A stretch of 64,000 nucleotides of DNA from Actinacidiphila bryophytorum. GTDB taxonomy: Bacteria > Actinomycetota > Actinomycetes > Streptomycetales > Streptomycetaceae. Location of the stretch: the NCBI RefSeq assembly GCF_016916835.1, contig NZ_JAFFIX010000001.1, forward strand, positions 310,001-374,000, written 5' to 3'. Every line of letters begins with the position of its first letter. Within the stretch, counting starts at the first letter, position 1. This document shows, one piece after another, positions 48,614 through 56,163 of the stretch. The notes below the pieces were generated by a model. The model did not search any database and was not told the DNA's origin. It saw nothing but the letters and a program-made list of their open reading frames with translations. The position numbers were made by a program, and so were the translations under genes.

Positions 48614-50200
48614 CTACTTCCTTCCGATGGCCCGCAGCCGGCGCAGGCGTTGAGCAATGATCCGGCTCAGCCGGATGGGGGAGATCACCAGCGTCAGCAG
48701 GCCGTCCGGCTGAGCGGTCGCGGTGAGGCGGAGAAAGCGGGCGCCGCGCCGCACCCGCAGCGTGGCCGTACCGGACACGGCGGTGACGGCGACGCGGTGC
48801 GGCCCCGTCGCGGTCGCCAGGTGCAGCCGCAGCGACCACTTGCCCGGCGCGTACGGCAGCAGGCCGTCGAGCGGCACGCGGGCGGCCAGCCGGACGCCGC
48901 CGCCGTCCGCGGTGAAGCGCACGGCAGGCGTCGACCCGCCCGGGCCGCCCTCGCCCTTGGACACCCGGACCCACTCCAGGGAGGAGCCGGTCACCAGGTC
49001 CTGGTAGTCGGCGTGGGGGCTGCTCGCGGTGACTTGCAGCGCGGGGGTGCCCCCGGGGACCAGAGCGGCGCTGCCGCCGAGGCTGCGCAGGACCTGGGCG
49101 GTCCTGTCGACCTGCGCGGCGACGTCGGCGAAGTCCGGGTCGCCGACGAAGGGGTAGGCGATGTGGGCGCGGCCGTCGGCGAACCGCAGCGGCAGGGCGT
49201 CCGGGTCGGTGCCGTGCTCGTCCTCGAACCGCAGCGCCGCCAGCAGCGCGTCGGCAGCACCTGCCTTGGCGAGCATCAGGTGCACGCGGTCCTGGAGCGG
49301 CAGCCGGCCCAGCAGGGCGTCGGTGGCGAAGTCCGCCAGCAGCGGCCGCGCCCGGGTGACGATCCGCTCGGCCGTCTCGGGGCCCGCCTTGAGCAGGCCG
49401 GCGCCCAGCACGTGCGACATCTCGGTGGTCAGGTGCCTGCGGTTCAGCCCGTACCGCTCGTCGGTGGTGTGGGTGAACCGCTCCGTGAGACGCATGATCC
49501 GCTCGGTGCCGGCGAGCCGGTCCTCCAGGTTGCCCCGGTAGGTGACGTTGCCCTCGTCGCCGCGGCGGACCGCGTAGTAGTAGTCGTAGTCGGCGAGGAT
49601 CGAGATGCCGGCGGCCCGGAAGCACGCTTCGAGGGTGAAGGGCTGGTCGCTGAGGATCGGCAGGTCCTCGGGGTAGCGCAGCCCGTGCTCCTCGATCAGC
49701 GCGCGCCGGAAGAGCTTGGTGTTCGACAGCGCCCACGGCAGCGGGCAGTTGCGCAGGGTGGCGTCGTGCCGGGTGCGCTCGAAGACCGCCTGCGGCACCC
49801 AGCGGCCGTTGACGCCCACCATCTTGCCGACCACGACGTCCGTGCCGTGCTCGTCGGCGGCCCCCACCATCCGCTCCAGGGCTTCGGTGCCCAGGTAGTC
49901 GTCGGACCCGACGAAGAAGACGTAGCGGCCGGTCGCCGCGTCCAGGCCGCGGTTGCTAGGCGCGGCCGGGCCGCCGGAGTTGGCCTGGGTGATGACCGTG
50001 AAGACGCCCGGGTGGAGCGTGGCGAACCTGGCCAGCTCCTTGGCGCTGCCGTCGGTCGAGCCGTCGTCCACCGCGACGACCTGCAGGCGGTCGAGGCCGA
50101 TGCTCTGGTCCACCAGGGAGTTCAGGCACTCCGTGAGGTAGGGCATCGTGTTGTAGACCGCGACGACCACCGTCACGTCGGGCACGCCGGCGGTGGTCAC
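48614..50200 (-). CDS. Family 2 glycosyltransferase with beta-rich C-terminal domain
   Basis: About 528 aa. GT-A domain (about 1-220) with VVVAVYNTMPYL, VAVDDGSTDGSAKEL and FFVGSDDYLG, where FVGSDD takes the place of the usual FLDSDD (Gly-Ser-Asp-Asp). Helical middle, then a beta-rich part (about 400-500) like that of the GT2 gene at 37.5 kb. GTG at 50200 overlaps the stop of the upstream GT4 gene by 4 bp. Probably extends or branches the polymer; specificity unknown. The loss of the first Asp of DxDD is worth noting but does not prove inactivity. Confidence 0.88.
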   Translation of the reverse strand: MTTAGVPDVTVVVAVYNTMPYLTECLNSLVDQSIGLDRLQVVAVDDGSTDGSAKELARFATLHPGVFTVITQANSGGPAAPSNRGLDAATGRYVFFVGSDDYLGTEALERMVGAADEHGTDVVVGKMVGVNGRWVPQAVFERTRHDATLRNCPLPWALSNTKLFRRALIEEHGLRYPEDLPILSDQPFTLEACFRAAGISILADYDYYYAVRRGDEGNVTYRGNLEDRLAGTERIMRLTERFTHTTDERYGLNRRHLTTEMSHVLGAGLLKAGPETAERIVTRARPLLADFATDALLGRLPLQDRVHLMLAKAGAADALLAALRFEDEHGTDPDALPLRFADGRAHIAYPFVGDPDFADVAAQVDRTAQVLRSLGGSAALVPGGTPALQVTASSPHADYQDLVTGSSLEWVRVSKGEGGPGGSTPAVRFTADGGGVRLAARVPLDGLLPYAPGKWSLRLHLATATGPHRVAVTAVSGTATLRVRRGARFLRLTATAQPDGLLTLVISPIRLSRIIAQRLRRLRAIGRK

Positions 50201-51813
50201 GCCTGCGCCCCGGTGACGGCGGGCACAGCGGGCGCCGCGGCCTCTTCCGCGGTGCGGGGGCGGCCCAGCAGCGTGCTGTACAGCCCGTCGAGGATGGCCG
50301 CCTGGGCCTCCCAGGTCCACTCGTCCAGCAGCCCCGGCTTGTCGTACACCGAGCGGTAGCGGTCCGGGTCGGTCAGCACCGACTTGACCGCGCGCACGAA
50401 GTCGGCCAGGTCCTCGGCGCGGAAGACCTCGCCCTGGCCGGTGGCCTCGGTGACGCCGCCCATCGTCTTGACGTCGCTGACCACCAGCGGCAGCCGGGCG
50501 TGCGAGTACTCCATGAACTTGGTGATCAGCGCGATCTCGTGGTTCAGGAAGTGGTGGATCGGGATGACGCCCGCGTCGGCCGCGGCCAGGAAGCGCGTCA
50601 CCTGGTAGTGCGGCACGTACGGCAGCACGTGCACCCGGTCGGCGACGCCCAGCTCCTCGGCCCGCGCGACCAGGCTCCGTACGTACGCGCTCTCGGGGCG
50701 CAGCACCACGAAGGCGGAGTGCACGCCGTCCAGCTGCGGCAGCGCCTCGACCATGATGCCCAGGCCGCGCTGCGGCGCCGCGGCGCCGCTGTAGACGATC
50801 AGCGGTTCGTCGGCCGATATCCCGCACAGCTCGCGCAGGTCGGGGACCGGCTCGGCGGCCAGCTCCGGGTCGATCTCGGCGTCGGGCGCGTTGAGTACGA
50901 CGGTGGGGCGCGCGGGCAGCTTGTGGTCGTTCTGCAGCATCTCCGCGAGCGTCTCGGAGACGGTCACGACGGCGTCCGCGTACGGCGCGTACTCCCGCTC
51001 CATCGCCACGCACGCCGGGTGCCAGCGTGCGGTGTCCTTCCACGGCTTGATGCCCGGCAGGAACTCGTGCGCGTCCCAGACCAGCTTGACGTCGCGGCCG
51101 CGGGCGCGGGCGCGCATCATGGCGCGGGCGCCGACGCTGAGCATCCGGAAGTCGTTGGCGTGGATCAGGTCCGGCTTGAGCCGGTCGATCTGCGGGCCGT
51201 AGGCCAGCTCGAAGTCCCACAGGCCCGGCTCCAGGCGGCGCCAGGCGCGGTCGCCGCGCAGCGCCTTCTGCACCTTGGCGACCAGGCGGTCCAGCCGGGT
51301 GTTCTGCGAACGCCGGGCGCGCTGCATGGCCTCGGTCTGCCCGCGGCGGAAGTCCACCCAGCGCTTGGCGACGAAGGCGCCGGTCCTGGGCAGCAGCAGA
51401 TACGCCTTGGCCGCGGCGATGCGCATCTTCGACCCGCCGGTGCGGCCGGCGACGGCCAGCCGCGCCCTGCGCTCACGCAGGCTCGCGTGCCAGGCGGCGA
51501 CCTGGCTCGTACGGTGCCGGGACACGTGGTAGGGCGGGTAGGCGAAGGGCTTGCGCAGCCAGGCCCGCCGGAAGTACATGGGGTTCATGTCCAGGAAGGC
51601 GTCCATCGCGATCAGCCGCACATCGGCCTCGCCGAGCCGCCACGACGCGACCCGCCCCTCGGGCGCACGTCCCAGCAGGGTCACCTCCCAGCCGGCGTCC
51701 GCCATCGACCGGGCCTGCTTCTGCACGCGGGAGTCGCCGTTGACCCCGTTGTCCACCAGCATGACGACTCGTCCGCGGCGCTCCCGCGCCTCGGAGCCGC
51801 TCTCAGCGTCCAT
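50197..51813 (-). CDS. Family 4 glycosyltransferase
   Basis: About 538 aa. N-terminus RVVMLVDNGVNGDSRVQKQARS, typical of GT4 enzymes. A basic insert of about 100 residues (RRARLAVAGR, RAWRRLEPG) lies between the first strands and the DLIHANDFRML motif. The donor domain has ISADEPLIVYSGAAAPQRG and HHFLNHEIALITKFMEYSHARLP, with the conserved Glu region. ATG at 51813 follows GGAAAGGCGAG; further upstream starts are possible. Overlaps the next GT2 gene by 4 bp. Retaining enzyme; donor unknown. Confidence 0.87.
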   Translation of the reverse strand: MDAESGSEARERRGRVVMLVDNGVNGDSRVQKQARSMADAGWEVTLLGRAPEGRVASWRLGEADVRLIAMDAFLDMNPMYFRRAWLRKPFAYPPYHVSRHRTSQVAAWHASLRERRARLAVAGRTGGSKMRIAAAKAYLLLPRTGAFVAKRWVDFRRGQTEAMQRARRSQNTRLDRLVAKVQKALRGDRAWRRLEPGLWDFELAYGPQIDRLKPDLIHANDFRMLSVGARAMMRARARGRDVKLVWDAHEFLPGIKPWKDTARWHPACVAMEREYAPYADAVVTVSETLAEMLQNDHKLPARPTVVLNAPDAEIDPELAAEPVPDLRELCGISADEPLIVYSGAAAPQRGLGIMVEALPQLDGVHSAFVVLRPESAYVRSLVARAEELGVADRVHVLPYVPHYQVTRFLAAADAGVIPIHHFLNHEIALITKFMEYSHARLPLVVSDVKTMGGVTEATGQGEVFRAEDLADFVRAVKSVLTDPDRYRSVYDKPGLLDEWTWEAQAAILDGLYSTLLGRPRTAEEAAAPAVPAVTGAQA

Positions 51814-51954
51814 CTGCTGTATCTCGCCTTTCCACGTGCCTGCGAAGTGGGGTGTGTGCATTGTGCCGTAGGCCCGTGGGGCGGGTGCTCCCACGGGCCT
51901 GTGGCACGACGGGAACACGCGCCCCCACGGGCGCGGCCACGGGTGCGGTGCCGG

Positions 51955-52992
51955 TCAGACCGCCGCCGCGTCGTGCGCCGGCGCGCAGTCGACGGTGCGG
52001 CCGCTGTGCGCGGACTCCAGGACCGCGGCGGAGACCTCCACGGTCCGCAGGCCCTGGCGCAGGGTCACGATGTCGGACTCCAGCCCCAGTACCGCGTCAC
52101 GGAAGCGCTCGTGCTCGACCTGCAGCGGCTCGCGCTTCTGGATCGCGTACCGGATCATGTCGCCCTCGGAGACCCCGCGGAAGGCGCGCAGCGCCTCCCA
52201 CTCGGTGTTGACCGCGCCGTTGGCGTAGAAGGTCAGGTCGGCGGTGAGGGTGTCGGCGACGAAGCAGCCGCGGTCGCCGGTGACGACGGTGGAGCGCTCC
52301 TTGAGCGGGCTCAGCCAGTTCACCAGGTGGTTGACCATGGTGCCGTCGGTGAGCTGTCCGACCACGGCGACCATGTCCTCGTGCAGCCGGCCGCTCTTGG
52401 ACACCACGCGCGCGGCGACCGAGGCGTAGTCGCGGCCGGTGACCCAGCCGGTCAGGTCGATGTCGTGGGTGGCGAGGTCCTTGACCACGCCGACGTCGGC
52501 GATCCTGGCCGGGAAGGGACCCTGCCTGCGGGTGACGACCTGGAAGACCTCGCCCAGCTCGCCCGCCTCCAGGCGCTGGCGCAGGCTCTGCAGGGCCGGG
52601 TTGAACCGCTCGATGTGGCCGACGCCGGCGACCAGGCCGCGCGACTCGAACGCGTCCACCAGCCGGACGGCCGCCTCGACCGAGTGCGCGAGCGGCTTCT
52701 CGATCAGCGCGCAGACGCCGGCCTCGGCCAGTTCGAGGCCGACCGGCTCGTGCAGCGCGGTCGGGCACGCGATGACGGCGTAGTCGACGCCCTTGGCCAC
52801 CAGGTCGGAGACCGCGGGGACCACCGGCACGTCGTGCGGCGCGGAGCCCGCCGGGTCACCGGCCGGGTCCACGACCGCGACCAGCTCGACACCGTCGAGA
52901 CCCGCCAGCACACGGGCGTGGTGGCGGCCCATGGCGCCCACGCCGATCAGCCCGGCGCGCAGCGTCCTTCCCGTGGCTGTGGTCCCGCTCAC
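51955..52992 (-). CDS. Gfo/Idh/MocA family oxidoreductase (WbpB/WlbA-like)
   Basis: 345 aa. NAD-binding GVGAMGRHHARVL, the EKPLAHSVEAA motif with the conserved Lys, and GVGHIERFNPA, the pattern of Gfo/Idh enzymes that oxidise C3 of UDP-GlcNAcA. GTG at 52992 overlaps the aminotransferase stop by 4 bp. Oxidation at C3 would provide the ketone for the aminotransferase encoded just upstream. Alternative 3-oxo sugars cannot be excluded. Confidence 0.87.
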   Translation of the reverse strand: MSGTTATGRTLRAGLIGVGAMGRHHARVLAGLDGVELVAVVDPAGDPAGSAPHDVPVVPAVSDLVAKGVDYAVIACPTALHEPVGLELAEAGVCALIEKPLAHSVEAAVRLVDAFESRGLVAGVGHIERFNPALQSLRQRLEAGELGEVFQVVTRRQGPFPARIADVGVVKDLATHDIDLTGWVTGRDYASVAARVVSKSGRLHEDMVAVVGQLTDGTMVNHLVNWLSPLKERSTVVTGDRGCFVADTLTADLTFYANGAVNTEWEALRAFRGVSEGDMIRYAIQKREPLQVEHERFRDAVLGLESDIVTLRQGLRTVEVSAAVLESAHSGRTVDCAPAHDAAAV

Positions 52993-54101
52993 CGGGCCAC
53001 CTCCAGGGTGTTCACGGCGGCGACGATGCGCTCGATCTCACGCGGCGTCAGCGACGGGTGCACCGGGAGCGAGACGACCTCGGCGGCGGCCCGCTCGGTC
53101 TGCGGCAGGTCCCACTCGCGGGTCGACGACGGGCCGGACGTGGCGTACGGGGTGAGCCGGTGGATCGGCGTCGGGTAGTAGACCGCGTTGCCGACGCCCG
53201 CCTCGGTCAGGCGCTGCTGCGCCGCGTCGCGGTCGCCGTGCACCCGCACCGTGTACTGGTGGTAGACGTGCTCGGCGCCCTCCGCGACCGGCGGGGTGAC
53301 CACGGTGGTGATCCCGGCGTCCAGCGCCTTGGCGTTGGCGCGGCGCTGCTCGGTCCAGCCCGGCAGCTTCTTCAGCTGCTCGCGGCCGATCGCCGCCGCG
53401 ACGTCCGTCATGCGCATGTTGGCGCCGACGATCTCGTTGGCGTAGCGCTGCTCCATGCCCTGGTTGCGCAGCAGCCGCAGGGTGCGGGCCAGCGCCGGGT
53501 CGGCGGTGGAGACCATGCCGCCCTCCAGGGCGTGCATGTTCTTCGTCGGGTAGAAGCTGAAGCAGCCGGCGGAGCCGAAGGCGCCGACCTGGGTGCCGTG
53601 CAGGCTCGCCCCGTGCGCCTGGGCGGCGTCCTCGACCACGGCCAGGCCGTGGGAGTCGGCCAGCGGCTGCAGGCGGTCCATCGCGGCCGGGTGACCGTAC
53701 AGGTGCACGGGCATGATCGCGGCGGTGCGCGGGCCGATGGCCGCGGCGGCCGCGTCGGGGTCGAGGCAGAAGCTGTCCGGGTCGATGTCGGCGAACACCG
53801 GCTCGGCCCCGACCAGCCGCACCGCGTTGGCGGAGGCGGCGAAGGAGAACGACGGGACGATCACCTCGTCGCCGGCGCCGATGCCGAGTGCCAGCAGGGT
53901 CAGCTGCAGTGCCGAGGTGCCGGAGTTGACGGCGACGCAGGCGCGACCGCCGACGAGCGCGGAGAACTCCTCCTCGAAGGCCGCCACCTCGGGGCCCTGT
54001 ACGACCCGGCCGCTGCGCAGCACGCGCACCGCGGCCTCGATCTCCTCCTCGCCGATCACCGGTTTCGCGGCTGCTATCGGCTCGATGTCCTGTCCCTGCA
54101 C
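52989..54101 (-). CDS. DegT/DnrJ/EryC1 family sugar aminotransferase (WbpE/WlbC-like)
   Basis: About 370 aa, PLP-dependent. The Schiff-base Lys is in SFYPTKNMHALEGGM; other motifs are NSGTSALQLTLLALGIG, VVEDAAQAHGA and MRMTDVAAAIGREQL. GTG at 54101 follows AGGAGGG. It heads the minus-strand operon (aminotransferase, oxidoreductase, GT4, GT2, dehydrogenase). In the Wbp route it puts the amino group on C3 of the UDP-hexuronate. Confidence 0.9.
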   Translation of the reverse strand: MQGQDIEPIAAAKPVIGEEEIEAAVRVLRSGRVVQGPEVAAFEEEFSALVGGRACVAVNSGTSALQLTLLALGIGAGDEVIVPSFSFAASANAVRLVGAEPVFADIDPDSFCLDPDAAAAAIGPRTAAIMPVHLYGHPAAMDRLQPLADSHGLAVVEDAAQAHGASLHGTQVGAFGSAGCFSFYPTKNMHALEGGMVSTADPALARTLRLLRNQGMEQRYANEIVGANMRMTDVAAAIGREQLKKLPGWTEQRRANAKALDAGITTVVTPPVAEGAEHVYHQYTVRVHGDRDAAQQRLTEAGVGNAVYYPTPIHRLTPYATSGPSSTREWDLPQTERAAAEVVSLPVHPSLTPREIERIVAAVNTLEVAR

Positions 54102-54289
54102 CGGGGGTCCCTCCTGTGACGGCGGGTCCCCCCGCCCACTACGGCTCAGCCCCCGCCGTACCGACCGGTGGACGGGGCCGGAGGCCGCCGTATACGCGTC
54201 GTCGCGGGGTACCACCCCCGGACAGCGCACATTCGTGTCCGAAGGGGATGAGGATCCGGCGTGTCTCCCGAAGCTGGATCGGGCGACAG

Positions 54290-54295
54290 CCTATA
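54290..54295 (-). promoter_or_regulatory. Possible extended -10 (TGC-TATAGG) for the minus-strand sugar operon
   Basis: On the minus strand, GGTTGC, 16 bases, TATAGG with TG upstream. It leaves a leader of about 185 nt before the aminotransferase GTG. This promoter and the terminator below are the main content of the 356-bp gap 54102-54457. Confidence 0.4.
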
Positions 54296-54389
54296 GCAGG
54301 TTTTCCCTTGGGCAACCGCCTGCTGCCCGTAGTGACGAATTCAGTACATGTGGTGTTCATCAGGGTCCCGGGTCCGTCAGGGGCATGAC

Positions 54390-54452
54390 AAAAAGGCCTC
54401 CGTGATCCCACCTGCGCGAGGGCCGGACGGGGCCGAGGCCGGGCAGGTGGGA
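54390..54452 (-). terminator. Terminator after the GtrA gene
   Basis: On the minus strand TCCCACCTGC pairs with GCAGGTGGGA, with further GGCC pairing in the loop. TTTTT follows about 11 bases later. It starts 6 bp after the GtrA stop. Confidence 0.6.
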
Positions 54453-54457
54453 CGGGG

Positions 54458-54892
54458 TCAGACGGTGGCGGCGGTGCCGGTTTCTGCGGCGGTTTCGGCG
54501 ACGGAATCGGCGGAGTGGTCGCGGGTCAGGATGCGCCGCGACAGCAGGTAGGTGAACGGGATCGCGGCGGTGGCGGCCACCAGCGGCGCGATCGTGTCGT
54601 TCATCCCCGCCCATTCCACGAAGACGTACACGCCGATGCTCGTGATCACGTAGTTGGTCACGTTCGTCAGCGGGAAGAGCAGGAACTTCCGCCAGGTCGG
54701 CCGGGTGCGGTAGGTGAAGTAGGTGTTCAGGAAGAACGAACCGGTCATGCTCAGCACGAATGCCGCGGAATAGGCCGCGAAATACGGCATCAGGCCGTGC
54801 AGGGCCAGGTAGAAGCCGTAGAAAGTCGCCGTGTTGACGCCGCCGACCAGCGCGAAGCGGACGATCTGCATCATCTGCGGGGACAGCTTCAC
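54458..54892 (-). CDS. GtrA-like flippase-type membrane protein
   Basis: About 144 aa with four transmembrane segments. VRFALVGGVNTATFYGFYLAL at the start and SFFLNTYFTYRTR are GtrA hallmarks. GtrA proteins act with a DPM/GtrB-like transferase to move a polyprenyl-phosphate sugar across the membrane. GTG at 54892 overlaps the DPM-like gene stop by 4 bp, exactly that pairing. Short Ala/Thr tail at the C-terminus. Confidence 0.9.
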   Translation of the reverse strand: MKLSPQMMQIVRFALVGGVNTATFYGFYLALHGLMPYFAAYSAAFVLSMTGSFFLNTYFTYRTRPTWRKFLLFPLTNVTNYVITSIGVYVFVEWAGMNDTIAPLVAATAAIPFTYLLSRRILTRDHSADSVAETAAETGTAATV

Positions 54893-55881
54893 AGGATCTC
54901 CCGGCTGGTGGGAACCCGGTGGGCCTGCGCGACCGCTTCCTCGTGCGCGCGGAAAGCGAAGGACCCGTCGGTCTCCTTGACCAGGAAATGCGGGCGGCGC
55001 TTGGTCTCGTAGTAGATGCGCCCGATGTACTCGCCTATCAACCCGAGCATCATCATCTGCAGACCGCCGAGGCCGACGATCGCCACGAGCAGGGTGACGT
55101 AGCCGGGGGCGCTCGGACCCTGGATGGCCGCCATCACGGTGATCACCGTCGCGTAGGCCGCGGCCACCGCGGACAGCGCTATACCGGCGTAGATGGCCAG
55201 TCGCAGCGGGCGGTTGTTGAACGAGATCAGCCCGTCCATGCCGTAGTTGACCAGCGACCCGAAACGCCACTTCGTCTCGCCGGCCTCGCGGGCGGCGTTG
55301 CGGTAGTCGAAGGTGACGGTGTCGAAACCGATCCAGGAGAACAGGCCCTTGGAGAAGCGGTTGTACTCCTGCAGCGACAGCAGCGCGTCGACCGCCCGGC
55401 GGGAGAGCAGCCGGAAATCGCCCACGCCGTCGGTCAGCTCGACGTCGACCCACTTGTTGATCATGCGGTAGTACAGCCGGCTGACGGCGGTGCGCAGCTT
55501 GCGGTCGCCCTCGCGGGTGCGCCGGGCGATGACCTGGTCGTAGCCGCTGGCCTGGAGCTCCAGCATGCGCTCGATCAGCTCCGGCGGGTGCTGCAGGTCC
55601 GCGTCCATCAGCACCACGGCGTCGCCGGTGGCCTCGCGCATCCCCGCGAGCATGGCCGATTCCTTGCCGAAATTACGGCTGAACGACACATAGTGCGTGC
55701 TGTCGCCGCCGCGCTGGGCGAGACCCCGCAACTTGCCCAGGGTGTCGTCGGCACTGCCGTCGTCGACGTAGCAGATTTCGTAGTCGATTCCCTGGGCGTC
55801 GAGGGTTTCCCGAATCCGCGCGTCGAAGAGTTCGATCACGGCTTCCTCGTTGTAGCAGGGAACTACTATCGACAGTCGCAT
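54889..55881 (-). CDS. DPM/GtrB-like polyprenyl-phosphate glycosyltransferase
   Basis: About 330 aa. GT2 domain (LSIVVPCYNEEAVI, VDDGSADDTLGKL, the DxD in LMDADLQHPPE), then two C-terminal membrane helices (about 225-250 and 262-290) and YIGRIYYETKRRPHFLV. It transfers a sugar from a nucleotide donor to polyprenyl phosphate, and GtrA would flip it. ATG at 55881 follows GAAAG; GTG three codons earlier is possible. The exported sugar may decorate the polymer made by this cluster. Confidence 0.9.
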   Translation of the reverse strand: MRLSIVVPCYNEEAVIELFDARIRETLDAQGIDYEICYVDDGSADDTLGKLRGLAQRGGDSTHYVSFSRNFGKESAMLAGMREATGDAVVLMDADLQHPPELIERMLELQASGYDQVIARRTREGDRKLRTAVSRLYYRMINKWVDVELTDGVGDFRLLSRRAVDALLSLQEYNRFSKGLFSWIGFDTVTFDYRNAAREAGETKWRFGSLVNYGMDGLISFNNRPLRLAIYAGIALSAVAAAYATVITVMAAIQGPSAPGYVTLLVAIVGLGGLQMMMLGLIGEYIGRIYYETKRRPHFLVKETDGSFAFRAHEEAVAQAHRVPTSREIL

Positions 55882-56084
55882 CGTGGTCACTTTCGGCGCG
55901 GGACGCTGAGCAGGGCCATGGTAGACAGAACCAAAGTCGCGCCGGGGACCCATCAAGGTCAAGACGGCGGAAGTTCAGTCGGCCGCCCAATCCGAGTAGA
56001 ACGGCGTACATGCGTCCGTAACCCGTACGGCGGGTGCCTGCCAGGGCGCGTGGCGGAGATCACAGGCCGGGCGGGCGTACACGG

Positions 56085-56122
56085 CAGGGCGCCCGCCCCG
56101 GAGAGACCGGTGCGGGCGCCCT
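56085..56122 (-). terminator. Terminator after the VCBS-repeat gene
   Basis: CAGGGCGCCCGC pairs with GCGGGCGCCCTG around a loop of about 14 bases. It lies 42 bp past the VCBS stop on the minus strand. Confidence 0.6.
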
Positions 56123-56163
56123 GTCGTGCGTGTCGTGCTGCGGTGCGTGCCGTCGGACCGAGG

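Noticed and set aside
54290..54330. JUMPStart/ops-like element (GGCGGTTGC on the minus strand) upstream of the sugar operon
   Set aside because: It matches only part of the enterobacterial ops sequence and lacks the rest. RfaH-type control is not expected in actinomycetes; treated as chance overlap with the promoter.
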